DNA from: Bog-756 sp963835465
Lineage (GTDB): Bacteria > Actinomycetota > Acidimicrobiia > Acidimicrobiales > RAAP-2
Reading direction: 5' to 3'
DNA length: 64,000 bases
Assembly: GCA_963835465.1 (NCBI GenBank)
Contig: CAWIFR010000001.1
Span: forward strand, 434,001-498,000
The translations under genes were made by a program, and so were the position numbers. This document shows positions 7,067 to 16,622 of this stretch, piece after piece; the first letter of the stretch is position 1, and every line of letters starts with the position of its first letter. The notes beneath the pieces are model-generated. The model had not been told where the DNA came from, ran no database searches, and saw nothing but the letters and a program-made list of their open reading frames with translations.

Positions 7067-9287
7067 TCAGCCGAGCGTGGCAATGGCCTCGTTGAAGGTG
7101 ACGGACGGCCGCATGACGGCCTCGGCCAACGCCGGGTCGGGCTGGTAGTAGCCGCCGATCTCGGCCGGTGCGCCCTGGACGGCAATCAGCTCGGCCACGA
7201 TCGTCTCTTCCTGTTCGGCAAGGGAGCTGGCCAGGGCGGCGAACGCCTCGGCCAACTCGGCGTCGCCGGTCTGGGCGGCCAGCTCCTGGGCCCAGTACAA
7301 CGCCAGATAGAAGTGGCTGCCGCGGTTGTCGATGCCTCCCACCCGTCGGGTGGGTGACTTGTCCTCGTCGAGGAAGGTCCCGGTGGCCCGATCCAGGGTG
7401 TCGGCGAGGATCTGAGCGCGGGCGTTTGCGGCGTGGATGGCCAGGTGCTCGAAACTGACGGCGAGAGCCAGGAACTCACCCAGACTGTCCCACCGCAGAT
7501 AGTTCTCCTCAACCAGCTGTTGGACGTGCTTCGGGGCGGATCCGCCCGCGCCCGTCTCGAACAGCCCGCCTCCGTTGATCAGGGGGACGACCGAAAGCAT
7601 CTTGGCGCTGGTCCCGAGCTCCAGGATGGGGAACAGGTCGGTCAGGTAATCCCGCAACACGTTGCCGGTGACCGAGATGGTGTCCTCACCCCGTCGGATG
7701 CGGTCGAGGGAGAACGCCGTGGCCGCCTCTGGCGCCAAGATCTCGATCTGGAGCCCCTCGGTGTCGTGGTCGGCGAGGTAGGCACGGACCTTGGCAATGA
7801 GGTTGGCGTCGTGGGCCCGGCCCTCATCGAGCCAGAACACCGCCGGACTACCGGTCGCCCGCGCCCTGGTGACGGCCAACTTGACCCAGTCGCGAATGGG
7901 CACGTCCTTGGTCTGACACATGCGGAAGACGTCGCCTATGGCAACGGGCTGCTCCAGAACGACGGTGCCGGAGTCGTCGACCACCTGCACGGTGCCGGCG
8001 GTGTGGATCTCGAAGGTCTTGTCGTGGCTGCCGTACTCCTCGGCGGCCTGGGCCATCAACCCGACGTTCGGCACCGAGCCCATGGTGGCCGGGTCGAAGG
8101 CCCCGTGGGCCCGACAGTCGTCGATCACTACCTGATACACGCCGGCATAGCTGCTGTCGGGGATCACGGCCAGAGTGTCGGCCTCAGCGCCGCTGGGTCC
8201 CCACATGTGTCCCGAGGTCCGGATCATGGCCGGCATGGAGGCGTCGACGATCACGTCGCTGGGCACATGCAGATTGGTGATCCCTCGGGCGGAATCGACC
8301 ATGGCCAGTTCCGGTCCGTCGGCCAGCTCGGAGTCGAAGGCCGCCTGGATGGCCGCTCCGTCGGGCAGTGCCGCCAGACCCGTGAAGATGGCGGCGAGTC
8401 CGTTGTTCGGGCTCAGGCCGGCCGAAGTGAGGGCATCGCCGTACCGGGCGAAGGTCTCAGGGAAGAAAGCCTGGACGACGTGGCCGAAGATGATCGGATC
8501 GGAGACCTTCATCATGGTGGCCTTCAGATGCACCGAGAACAGCACGCCGTCGGATTTGGCCCGGGCCTTCTGGGCGGTCAGGAACTGACGCAGAGGAGCG
8601 ACGCGCATGACGGCGGCATCGACGACCTCTCCGGAAAGCACGGGAATCGAAGGACGCAGCACGGTCACCGAACCGTCGTCGCCGACCAGCTCGATGCGCA
8701 GAGTGCCGGCCTCGGCCAGCACCGCCGACCGCTCTGTCGCCCTGAAGTCTCCCACGTCCATGTGGGCCACATTGGTCTTCGGAGTCCGAGGTCCACGCCC
8801 CCATGCGGTGGGGGTGGTTGCGGGCGTAGTTCTTCACCGAGGTGGGTGCCCGCCGGTCAGAGTTGCCTTGGCGCAGCACCGGATTGACCGCGCTGCCCAT
8901 GACCTTGTCGTAGCGGGCCCGCACCTCCCGCTCGGCGTCGGTGCTGGGGTCATCGGGATAGTCCGGTACGGCGTAGCCGTGGCTCTGCAGCTCGACCACG
9001 GCGGCCTTCAGCTGCGGACGGGATGCCGAGACGTTCGGGAGCTTGATGATGTTGGCTTCCGGAGAGTTGGCCAGCTGGCCCAGCTCAGCAAGGGCATCCC
9101 CGATGCGCTGGCCCTCCTCCAGCCAATCGGGAAAGAGAGCAAGAATCCGTCCGGCCAGGGAGATGTCCCGTGTTTCCACTCGCACGCCCGCGGTCGAGGC
9201 ATAGGCCTGGATGACCGGGAGCAGTGAGTAGGTGGCCAAGGCGGGTGCCTCGTCAGTATGGGTATAGATGATGGTTGACTCAGGCAC
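7067..9287 (-). CDS. icd: Monomeric NADP isocitrate dehydrogenase, one frameshift
   Basis: Monomeric-type isocitrate dehydrogenase of about 740 residues. It oxidatively decarboxylates isocitrate to 2-oxoglutarate with NADP+. The N-terminal part has STIIYTHTDEAPALATYSLL, PNVSASRPQLKAAV and RRAPTSVKNYARNHPH. After the break it continues AHMDVGDFRATERSAVL and FSVHLKATMMKVSDPIIFGH. Near the C-terminus are NRGSHFYLALYWAQELAAQT and EIGGYYQPDPALAEAVMRPS. One extra base near 8780 splits the frame. Removing it restores SDSKTNVAHMD, the expected family sequence, so an assembly error is likelier than a pseudogene. The GTG start at 9287 is chosen because the protein begins there with the family N-terminus and GGAG lies 6 nt upstream. 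Confidence 0.92.
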
Positions 9288-9944
9288 CTGTGCTCCGATG
9301 TGGTCGAGGGCGGGCAGGGATCTCCCCGTTCGAACCAAGAAGACCACTCGGACCAGGGTCGACGCAACCCGGGCGCCAAAGGCACCAGCCTTCGCTCATC
9401 GCGGCGAACATCGAAGTCTTCGAGTCGAGCTCACGGGCGGCGAGATGACCGCGATCGCCGGCTCGGACACCGACCATCCCCGTGGCCCCGAGCCGGATGC
9501 AGTTCCATCACACAACAGAGGCCTGCGAGTGCGCCTGACTGCTCCGCCCGCCATCCACGATTCGCTGAGTATCCTCGGCGAGGGCCCGGCGCTGCTCCAA
9601 CGCTCCGGCCGCCGCATCGGCACTGCTATCACAACATGCCAGTTGGTGGATGTTTCACGGGGCAGGTTGTGCCGAGGGACGCAACAGCGGGACGCAGCGG
9701 CCGAGCCTTTGATGAGGTGTGCACCCGGGGTGCGGCAGGAGTGGCACTGAGCATGTCGGGTGGTATTACCCGGCTCCACCGCTACCCAATTCGATCTCCC
9801 CGCCATTACCAACGTACACCCGGGTGGGGGGCTTGCCGCAAGGACCCAAGCCATGGTGACAATGACACTCCCGATTTGGCGACGGTGGGCACCATCGACG
9901 GCGGTGACGAGGCAGACCTGAGGGGTCTGGGAAGAGGGGGGCGG
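9288..9944. other. 657-bp gene-free spacer between icd and rph
   Basis: The spacer lies between the divergent icd and rph genes. Open frames in it have unnatural composition and no recognisable protein. The only clear structure is the inverted repeat at 9827-9847 upstream of rph. The promoters of both genes must lie here. Confidence 0.6.
9827..9847 (+). promoter_or_regulatory. Inverted repeat resembling the rifamycin-associated element
   Basis: A 21-bp interrupted palindrome with arms GGG-NN-CTTGC and GCAAG-NN-CCC around a single C (9837), 98 bp before the rph start. From memory, the rifamycin-associated element (RAE) found upstream of rifamycin-inactivating genes in actinomycetes has the form GGGGCTTGC-N-GCAAG-CC. 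The core matches this closely. Its position before a rifamycin phosphotransferase gene supports the call. Confidence 0.7.
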
Positions 9945-12542
9945 GTGGGCGGCTACGTACTTGGATTCGACGAGATCAGCGAGAACCAGGTTGGGGTCGT
10001 TGGCGGCAAAGGGGCGCACCTAGGAGCGCTCTCGCGGATGGAAGGAATCCTGGTGCCGGCCGGCTTCTGCGTGACGACGGACGCCTGCCGTCGCATCATG
10101 GCGGATACGCCGTTGCTCGGCGAGAAGGTCGATCGGCTGGCGCTGGTGACTTCGGATGACCCGGACTCGACCCGCCGTCTCAGCGCCGAGATCCGATTCG
10201 CCATCGAGGCGGCCGCGATCCCTGATGATCTGGCAGCGGCGATCACGAGCGCGGTGGCCCAGTCCGGTGACGGCGCCGCCTACGCGGTCCGATCCAGTGC
10301 GACGGCCGAAGACCTGCCCACCGCATCGTTTGCCGGTCAGCACGACACGTACCTGAACGTTGTTGGGGTGGCGACGATCCTCGAGCACATCCGCCGGTGT
10401 TGGGCTTCTCTCTTCACCGAGCGGGCCGTGGCCTACCGGCTGCAGAACGGCATCGACCACAGACTGGTCCAGATGGCCGTCATCGTCCAACAGATGGTCG
10501 TGCCCCAGGCGGCGGGCGTCGTGTTCACGGCTGACCCCGTCACGTCCAACCGGACCGTCATCTCCGTTGAGGCCACCGTTGGCCTCGGCGAGGCGCTGGT
10601 TTCCGGCAGGGTGACCCCGGACGTCTACCGGGTGCGCGGGGGCGAGATCGTCGGCAAGTCGGTGGTCTCCAAGCCGTTCGCCGTCTACGCCTCATCGGCC
10701 GGCGGGACCGAGGACGTGGCGATCGGGTTGGACCGTCAGGGCGAGCCGGCACTGACCGATGCGCAGGTCCTCACCCTCGCGCAGCTCGGCCGGCGGATAG
10801 AAGCACGGTTTCGATGCCCTCAGGACATTGAATGGTGCCTGGTCGATGGTGACTTCCACATCGTCCAGAGCCGGCCGATCACCACGGTGTTCCCCGTTCC
10901 CGTCACGGACGACGGAGGGAACCACGTGTTCGTCTCCGTCGGTCATGGCCAGATGATGACCGACGCCATGAAGCCCCTCGGAATCTCCATGTGGCAGCTG
11001 ACGGCGCTCCCGCGGATGTACGAGGCCGGGGGGAGGCTGTTCGTCGACGTCACCCAGCGCCTGGTGTCCCCGGCGAGCCGTGCAAGCCTCCTGGAGGTCA
11101 TGGGGAGGAGCGACCCCTTGACCGGAGACGCACTGGAGGCTGTCCTGGAACGCGACGACTTCATCTCGTCGATACCGGACGAGGGTCAGGTCGGTGCGCC
11201 GGCCAGTAGCCCTCCTACCCCGCCCGAGACCGACCCGGCCATCGTTGCCGGGCTGATCGCGCGCTCACAGGCGTCCGTCGCCGTCCTGGAGCGTGACATC
11301 CAAGCCAAGTCCGGACCGGCCCTGATCGACTTCATCCTGGCGGACATCCAAGAACTGAAGCGGATCCTCTTCGATCCGCAGAGCCATCGGGTATTCATGT
11401 CGGCCATGCAGGCCACGTGGTGGCTCAACGAGCAGCTGGAGGCGTGGCTAGGAGAGAAGAACGCGGCCGACGCGCTGGCCCAGTCCGTACCGAACAATGT
11501 CACGTCAGAGATGGGGCTGGCACTCCTAGACGTCGCTGATGTGATCCGGCCGCATCCGGAGGTGGTCGCCTTTCTACAACACGTCGATGGGGACGAGGAC
11601 TTCTTGGGTGAGCTGGCCGGACTCGCGGGTGGGCAGCAAGCGCGGGACGCCATCCTGACCTTCCTAGACAAGTACGGGATGCGCTGCGTCGGCGAGATCG
11701 ATATCACGAGGCCGCGATGGACCGAACGACCCACCACACTCATCCCCGTGATCCTCAGCAACATCAAGAACTTCCAGCCGGGCGCCGGCGAGCGGCGGTT
11801 CGAGGAGGGGCTGCGGGAGGCGCAAGGGAAGGAAGAGGACGTGCTGGAACGCCTGCGGGTGCTGCCGGACGGAATGCAGAAGGCCGACGAGACCAAGCGA
11901 AACATCGACCGGGTGCGAACCTTCATCGGGTACCGGGAGTACCCGAAGTACGGCATGGTTAGCCGCTACTCCATCTACAAGCGGGCCCTCTTGGGCGAGG
12001 CGGGTCGCCTGGCCGCGGCCCAAGTGCTTCGTGAGCCAGAGGACATCTTCTACCTCACCTTCGACGAGCTCGGTGATGTCGTGCGCACACAACAGCTCGA
12101 CGGGCAGCTCATCGACCAGCGCAGGCATGAGTTCGCGTCACACCAAGCGCTGACGCCCCCCCGAGTGTTCACGTCGGACGGCGAGGTCATCGCCGGAGCC
12201 TACCGACGAGATGGCGTGCCGCCCGGTGCACTGGTCGGCCTGCCCGTGTCCGCCGGGATCGTCGAAGGGAGGGCTCGCGTGATCGCAGACCTGGCTGAGG
12301 CCGATCTCGGACCCGGGGACATCTTGGTCACCGCCTACACGGATCCCAGCTGGACGCCGGCGTTCGTCGCGATAGCGGGCCTGGTGACCGAGGTGGGGGG
12401 CCTCATGACCCACGGCGCGGTGATCGCCCGGGAGTACGGTGTGCCCGCGGTCGTAGGTGTAGAGCACGCCACGCGACTCATCCGCAACAGGCAGTGGATA
12501 CGGGTTGACGGCACCAACGGATCCGTCGAGATTCTGTCCTAG
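9945..12542 (+). CDS. rph: Rifamycin-inactivating phosphotransferase
   Basis: An 865-residue enzyme related to phosphoenolpyruvate synthase. It uses ATP to phosphorylate the C21 hydroxyl of rifamycins, releasing AMP and phosphate. The ATP-grasp domain covers about residues 1-315 (VGGKGAHLGALSRMEGI, YAVRSSATAEDLPTASFAGQ, GVVFTADPVTSNR, DIEWCLVDGDFHIVQSRPI). The rifamycin-binding domain follows to about 760 (GQMMTDAMKPLGISMWQ, KYGMRCVGEIDITRPRW). The swivelling His domain ends the protein with GGLMTHGAVIAREYGVPAVV, where the His carries the phosphoryl group. GTG 9945 is preceded by AGAGGGGGG and gives the family length. The RAE-like repeat upstream suggests rifamycin induction. A metabolic PEP synthase role is less likely because that family has CHAAI at the phospho-His site. 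Confidence 0.93.
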   Translation: MGGYVLGFDEISENQVGVVGGKGAHLGALSRMEGILVPAGFCVTTDACRRIMADTPLLGEKVDRLALVTSDDPDSTRRLSAEIRFAIEAAAIPDDLAAAITSAVAQSGDGAAYAVRSSATAEDLPTASFAGQHDTYLNVVGVATILEHIRRCWASLFTERAVAYRLQNGIDHRLVQMAVIVQQMVVPQAAGVVFTADPVTSNRTVISVEATVGLGEALVSGRVTPDVYRVRGGEIVGKSVVSKPFAVYASSAGGTEDVAIGLDRQGEPALTDAQVLTLAQLGRRIEARFRCPQDIEWCLVDGDFHIVQSRPITTVFPVPVTDDGGNHVFVSVGHGQMMTDAMKPLGISMWQLTALPRMYEAGGRLFVDVTQRLVSPASRASLLEVMGRSDPLTGDALEAVLERDDFISSIPDEGQVGAPASSPPTPPETDPAIVAGLIARSQASVAVLERDIQAKSGPALIDFILADIQELKRILFDPQSHRVFMSAMQATWWLNEQLEAWLGEKNAADALAQSVPNNVTSEMGLALLDVADVIRPHPEVVAFLQHVDGDEDFLGELAGLAGGQQARDAILTFLDKYGMRCVGEIDITRPRWTERPTTLIPVILSNIKNFQPGAGERRFEEGLREAQGKEEDVLERLRVLPDGMQKADETKRNIDRVRTFIGYREYPKYGMVSRYSIYKRALLGEAGRLAAAQVLREPEDIFYLTFDELGDVVRTQQLDGQLIDQRRHEFASHQALTPPRVFTSDGEVIAGAYRRDGVPPGALVGLPVSAGIVEGRARVIADLAEADLGPGDILVTAYTDPSWTPAFVAIAGLVTEVGGLMTHGAVIAREYGVPAVVGVEHATRLIRNRQWIRVDGTNGSVEILS

Positions 12543-12682
12543 GCGGACGCACGTCTTCGTCGGACAGCCCGTCGTCCAACACCGCAGCGATGCTTCCGGC
12601 GATCGCCCGGTTGACACTCGAACTCCATTCTGTTCCGTAACCCGCTCGCCACCCTTCCCCCCTGACTCGCTCACGGCCCAGC

Positions 12683-14159
12683 TCAGCCGCGCACACCCGA
12701 GTGGTGACTCAATGTGACAGTGACCACGTTCGGCGCAGGCATGCTGGCTGGAAGACCGCTGGTGACGACGACCGTGTGATAGATGCCAGCCGGCAGGGGC
12801 GGGAGGTGATTCCCAGGGTTGCAGGGTGGGTACTGTGCCGATCCGGCCCCTGACTGGCTGCATCCCTGGAAGGTGGTCATCACCGTGATGGGAATGCTTG
12901 TCACACCCGCAGCCAACTGGACGGTCGGTTCGCAAGCGATCAACGGACTGCTCGGGTTGTAGGCGATGTCCCGGTTGGCGATACCAACATTCAGCCACCC
13001 GTCGGCTGCACACGCCGCAACGAGAATCGAGGTACCACTGCGGTTGGTGAAGATCGCGGTGCCCTTGATTGGGCGGCCGGCTGCCATCCTGGTGTGCTCG
13101 AGCCTGATTCTCAGGCTGAGCGGAGTGGAGTTGGTGACGTCCTCGGGCGTGGCCCGGCGGACGGTATGGAGGATGAGGTTCACCAGCGCGGCTGGACTGC
13201 ACGCTCCCAGATCCGGATCCTGATACCTCGACTCCCAGCGAAGGGATGGCCCAGCTAGTCACTCCGACGGGATGCCTGGTCGCACAATCGGCCACGTAGG
13301 TCCGCAACCCATTGACCTCGAAGCTCGGGCACGAGGCGTAGGTCGTGCCGTGGGTGAGTACAGAGACGGTCACCCCGGCCGAGGTCCCTTCAATGAGCGT
13401 GCAGTTACTGAGCACTTTGGGTATGCCCAGCTCGAGGGTGCCTTCCGCCGACGTATCCGGGCAGTTCTGGTCACGTCGGACGGCCCACGAACTGGGGACT
13501 GAGATGGCAGCCGATTGGTAGGTGTAGGTCGGCCAGTCAACGGGGCTGGAATCGACGACCTCCCTTGCCGTCGCCCGGCGCAACGTGTGCAGAACCCGGA
13601 CCACCACCGTGGTGGCGCCCTTCCCGACCGAGCTGCCACCGCGCTGAGACGCTTGGGCGTCTACCCCCAGCGCCGGGATCACCCACGAGGTGATCCCCTC
13701 AGCATTGCTGCTCGAACAGGGTTCGGCGTACACCACCAGACCATTCACCTTGCTCGGCGCACAGCTGGTGAGTCCTGGATCAGAGATACCTCCGGGGAAC
13801 GGGGTCAAGGTCACTGAGTCCATATTGAAGGAGTGCGCAGGACAGAGCTCTCCGGGCTGCTTTGACGGCCCGAGGAACAAGGTGCCCGGTCCTCGTGGCT
13901 CAGGGCACACATAGTCAGTGACAACCCACCAGTTGGCCGGCACCGAGATGGCCGCCTGCTCATAGACGTAGGTCTTCCACCCTCGATCTGTCGAAGTCGA
14001 CCCCGAACGAGTCGTAGTCGTCGGCGGGGCGCTTCCCGGAGTGCCACAGGCTGCGAGCACGATCGAGAGAACGCCAACAGCGATCAGACCAGCTCTGAGG
14101 TGGGGAGCCCGGTCCTTTGGCGCCGAGGGCTTCGTAGATCGGTTCAGGATCGGGAACAT
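12683..14159 (-). CDS. Lipoprotein with tandem repeated domain, frameshifted
   Basis: A secreted lipoprotein of about 490 residues. Its signal sequence ends in the lipobox LAAC (about residue 38) and is followed by a Thr/Ser-rich linker. Two copies of a roughly 125-residue domain follow. Each begins Y-x-Y-x-x-AAISVP (YEQAAISVPANW and YQSAAISVPSSW), contains two Cys pairs and a segment like CAPSKVNGLVVYAEPC / CPSFEVNGLRTYVADC, then GVTSWAIPSLGV, and ends LHTLRRATAREV / LHTVRRATPEDV. The C-terminal 140 residues form a third, different beta-rich region. The frame breaks near 13210-13222; after it the protein resumes DPDLGACSPAALVNLILHT. It is the last gene of a sigma/anti-sigma operon. The family is not recognised. 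Confidence 0.75.
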
Positions 14160-14166
14160 GGCGTTC

Positions 14167-14896
14167 CTACCCTCGGCATGCAGCCAGGGCCTGGCCGGTA
14201 TAGGGAACCAGACCGACAGAACCGGTAGGAGAGATCCAACGCACCGATCCCCCTGTACTGAGCTGGATCCACACGTTGAAGGCTGGCACCGGATTCAGCG
14301 GAGGAAGCTCCGAGACCCACTGCTTGCCGTCGAAGGTCAGGAGCCCACTACAAGTGCCGGAGACGGTGTAGGCATAGAGGCGTCCGGGTACCACTCCCGC
14401 TCCACAGGGTGGGTGGGTCTCTGTGCCCGTACAGGTGCCGCTGGGACCGATCCCACTGCCGGGCCCGGGAAGCCGGACCGCAGAACCGGCCGGTCTCCAT
14501 TGACGGCAAGCTCTGGGCGGCTGGGCATGGCGGTGCCTTGGGTGCCGACTGGGACAAGCTTTGATTGGCGGTTCCAGCAGAGGAGAAGTTGCCATCGGAT
14601 CCTTTCGATGGAGCACGGGAGGGTGCTGTCACACTCGGGGCGGTCGTCACATGCGCAGGCGGCGCGGCGGTCATCTGCGGACTAGCCGAGAGCGCCAGAC
14701 CAGCGGCCGTACCAGCGCCTGCCAAAATAACCAGGGCCCCACCGATCGCCTCACGCACCCGACGTCGCCTCCGCGCGACCCGACGGTGGACATCCTGCAG
14801 CACGCCACTCAAGGATGCCGGCGGGGCGATGAGCGCAAGAGAGGTACGTAGCCGTCCCTCGAACTCCGAGTCCTGGTTGCCTTCGAGTTCAGTCAT
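14167..14896 (-). CDS. Probable membrane anti-sigma factor, frameshifted
   Basis: About 243 residues. The cytoplasmic part (1-45) has FEGRLRTSLALIAPPASLSG and a basic RRVARRRRRVRE just before one transmembrane segment (about 49-70, AIGGALVILAGAGTAAGLAL). An extracytoplasmic part rich in Ser/Thr/Pro follows, ending in VPGRLYAYTVSGTCSGLLTF...WIQLSTGGSVRWISPTGSVG. The frame changes near 14465-14480. Its start overlaps the end of the sigma gene by 8 bp, the usual coupling of an ECF sigma factor with its membrane-bound antagonist. There is no zinc-type HxxxCxxC motif, so the class is unclear. Confidence 0.65.
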
Positions 14897-15434
14897 CGCC
14901 GTCCTCCTCGTCCAAGAGCGCCGCCCCGAGAGCAGTGCGAGCCCGGCTCAGCAGCGTCTTGACCGTTCCGCTGCTGACCCGCATCGCCTGAGCGGTCTCG
15001 GCCACGCTGAGACCAAGCCGATAGTGCAGCGCCACTGCCTCCCGTTGACGGCGTGAGAGCGAGCCCAGGGCTGCAACGAGGTCCATTGAATCCTCGAGCT
15101 CATCGCTCCCCCCAGAGGGCCTCTGAGTAGCGAACAGTCGCTGGGTCGCCTTTTGCTCCCGGCTCCTCGAGCGCCAGCGGTTGCGGAGCTGATTGATCGC
15201 AACCACCCGGACCCAGGCCGGAAGTGAGTCGATCGGGCCTCGGCGCTGGGCCACCACTGCCCGGGCCAGCGCCTCCTGCACAGCATCTTCGGCCGCCGTG
15301 CGGTCACCACAGACCAGCGAGAGAGCAGCAACCAAGCCCGGGTACTCTCCGGCCACGAACCGGGCCAGCTGTTCCTCGTCAGTCACCCACACCGTCCGTT
15401 CAGTCAGCTCCAGCTCGATCCAGGCAACGCTCAT
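14889..15434 (-). CDS. ECF RNA polymerase sigma factor
   Basis: A 181-residue SigE/sigma-70 family protein. Region 2 lies at residues 25-90 (FVAGEYPGLVAALSLVCGDR, then AAEDAVQEALARAVV). Region 4 lies at 125-175, with LSRRQREAVALHYRLGLSVA and the recognition helix MRVSSGTVKTLLSRARTAL. The ATG at 15434 is chosen because translation upstream is repeat-derived and low in protein character. It overlaps the membrane-protein gene by 8 bp, giving a sigma/anti-sigma/lipoprotein operon that presumably senses an envelope signal. Confidence 0.88.
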   Translation of the reverse strand: MSVAWIELELTERTVWVTDEEQLARFVAGEYPGLVAALSLVCGDRTAAEDAVQEALARAVVAQRRGPIDSLPAWVRVVAINQLRNRWRSRSREQKATQRLFATQRPSGGSDELEDSMDLVAALGSLSRRQREAVALHYRLGLSVAETAQAMRVSSGTVKTLLSRARTALGAALLDEEDGDD

Positions 15435-15612
15435 CGCCTGTATGACACCGCAGCCCGATCTTTGGTTGACAGGAGATGGCGCCCGGACTCGGCCCCCGGC
15501 CGGATCGGGGTGCTCTTGCACGCACAGCCGGCCCTGACTCAGCCACCATCCACCGCGCCCCGAGCCGCTGCCAGCAATCTGCCCCCTCAGACACGGAAGG
15601 CCCCAGTCTCCA

Positions 15613-15790
15613 CAAAGGCAGGCCGGGACTTCCGCTACTTCGTAGGCGCACCGTACGGTAGCGCCGCCTGGTGGGGTGTTCACGGAAGGGTCTGACCTGG
15701 GACGTGGCCGGACCGGGAGGGGCCGTTTCATAGGCAGATGGCCCGATCTTCATACGCCGCGGTAAAATCCCTGGTCAGGCGAACTTATGA
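15613..15790. repeat. Intergenic repeat, copy A
   Basis: First of two diverged 178-179 bp copies in the spacer between the sigma gene and the MarR operon. Blocks shared with copy B include CCGGGACT, GGTGGGGTGTTC (15670-15681), AAGGGTCTGAC (15686-15696), TTTCATA, GCCCGA and a terminal TTATGA. Read on the minus strand, both copies contain the codons for YETA and VRP-x-REHPT. Copy B meets a stop soon after, so coding is doubtful. It may be a dispersed repeat or a structured RNA. Confidence 0.75.
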
Positions 15791-15850
15791 TCAGCGACAT
15801 TCGAGGGAAGAACCCAAATCCCCGGACGGGGGATAGCCCATTACGGCTCC

Positions 15851-16029
15851 CAAAGGGAAACCGGGACTCCCGTTACTGCTGCGCCGTCACTTCCGTGAAC
15901 GGCTGTCGGTGGGGTGTTCGCGTAAGGGTCTGACTAGGACCGGAGCAACCCGGCGGCCGGCGGTTTCATACACCAGAGGCCCGAGTTTCCTATGCAGGGC
16001 CAAAAACCCAGCTCAACGGGTGGTTATGA
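15851..16029. repeat. Intergenic repeat, copy B
   Basis: Second copy, starting 238 bp after copy A in the same orientation and of nearly equal length. The matching core is at 15908-15919 and 15924-15934. Aligned by eye, the two copies share roughly two thirds of their bases, with conservation concentrated in the same blocks. It ends about 75 bp before the MarR start. Confidence 0.75.
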
Positions 16030-16059
16030 CTCCGTCCTTGCCACGACGTGTCTGAAATA

Positions 16060-16091
16060 ACACAGTTTCTTGCTATCTCAGCAATCTGTGT
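16060..16091. promoter_or_regulatory. Inverted repeat upstream of the MarR-ABC operon
   Basis: ACACAG (16060-16065) and CTGTGT (16086-16091) form inverted outer arms, with TTGC/GCAA as inner arms. The repeat ends 12 bp before ATG 16104. MarR-type regulators usually bind such symmetric sites in their own promoters. The surrounding stretch is much richer in A+T than the neighbouring genes. Confidence 0.55.
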
Positions 16092-16103
16092 CATGATTGG
16101 ATC

Positions 16104-16622
16104 ATGCCTACCGATGGTGAAATCACCTTCGCCGACCATGCCGGCCGCTTCTACTCACGCCGCTACGGAATGGCCCCGATGGTCGGCCGCCTCCTTGGGT
16201 ACCTGGCGGTGAGCGATCCACACGAGCAAAGCATCGCCGAGTTGGCCGACGCCCTTCTGGCCAGTCGTAGCGCTATCGCCGGGGCGGTCACGACACTGGA
16301 GACCCTGGGGCTCATCCGACGGTCCCGGGCCGCAGGCGAGCGGATGGACCGGGTGAGCATCGACATGTCGTCACGGCGAGCCACCGGCTTCGACCTCTCC
16401 GAGTACGAGGAGCAGGGCGAGCTGGCACGGGAGGGGCTACTCCTCCTGGCGGGCACTCCCCTCGAGCGCCGAGCGAGCTTGTTGGAATGGGCCGCTTTCG
16501 CCGACTTCCTGGTCGAGCGGCTCCCCGTGCTCGAACAGGAGTGGAAGGAGCGGCGGGAGGCACTGCGAGCTTCCGGCGAGCTCCCTGCCTCGCCGGACTC
16601 TCAGCATGAGACCACGCGATGA
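16104..16622 (+). CDS. MarR/GbsR family transcriptional regulator
   Basis: A 172-residue winged-helix regulator. It begins FADHAGRFYSRRYGMAPMVG, typical of the GbsR-like branch of MarR proteins. The helix-turn-helix is at about 45-80 (SIAELADALLASRSAIAGAV, TTLETLGLIRR), with the wing near RAAGERMDRVSI. Its stop overlaps the ABC ATPase start by 4 bp (ATGA), so it is the first gene of a three-gene operon. It probably represses the exporter through the inverted repeat at 16060-16091 and is released by the exported compound. Confidence 0.88.
   Translation: MPTDGEITFADHAGRFYSRRYGMAPMVGRLLGYLAVSDPHEQSIAELADALLASRSAIAGAVTTLETLGLIRRSRAAGERMDRVSIDMSSRRATGFDLSEYEEQGELAREGLLLLAGTPLERRASLLEWAAFADFLVERLPVLEQEWKERREALRASGELPASPDSQHETTR

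Noticed and set aside
9288..9826. Small genes in the icd-rph spacer
   Set aside because: Frames here have Arg/Pro/Ala-rich shadow composition, no natural segments and no ribosome binding sites.
12138..12682. Continuation of the lipoprotein frame into the rph gene
   Set aside because: It is out-of-frame translation after the frameshift and overlaps rph antisense. The true frame stops at 12683.
15435..15731. Extension of the ECF sigma gene to an upstream start
   Set aside because: The extra 99 residues come from the intergenic repeat and lack protein character. ATG 15434 gives a normal-length sigma factor.
15613..16029. CRISPR array or attachment-site pair
   Set aside because: There are only two long diverged copies, with no short regular repeats and no cas or integrase genes.
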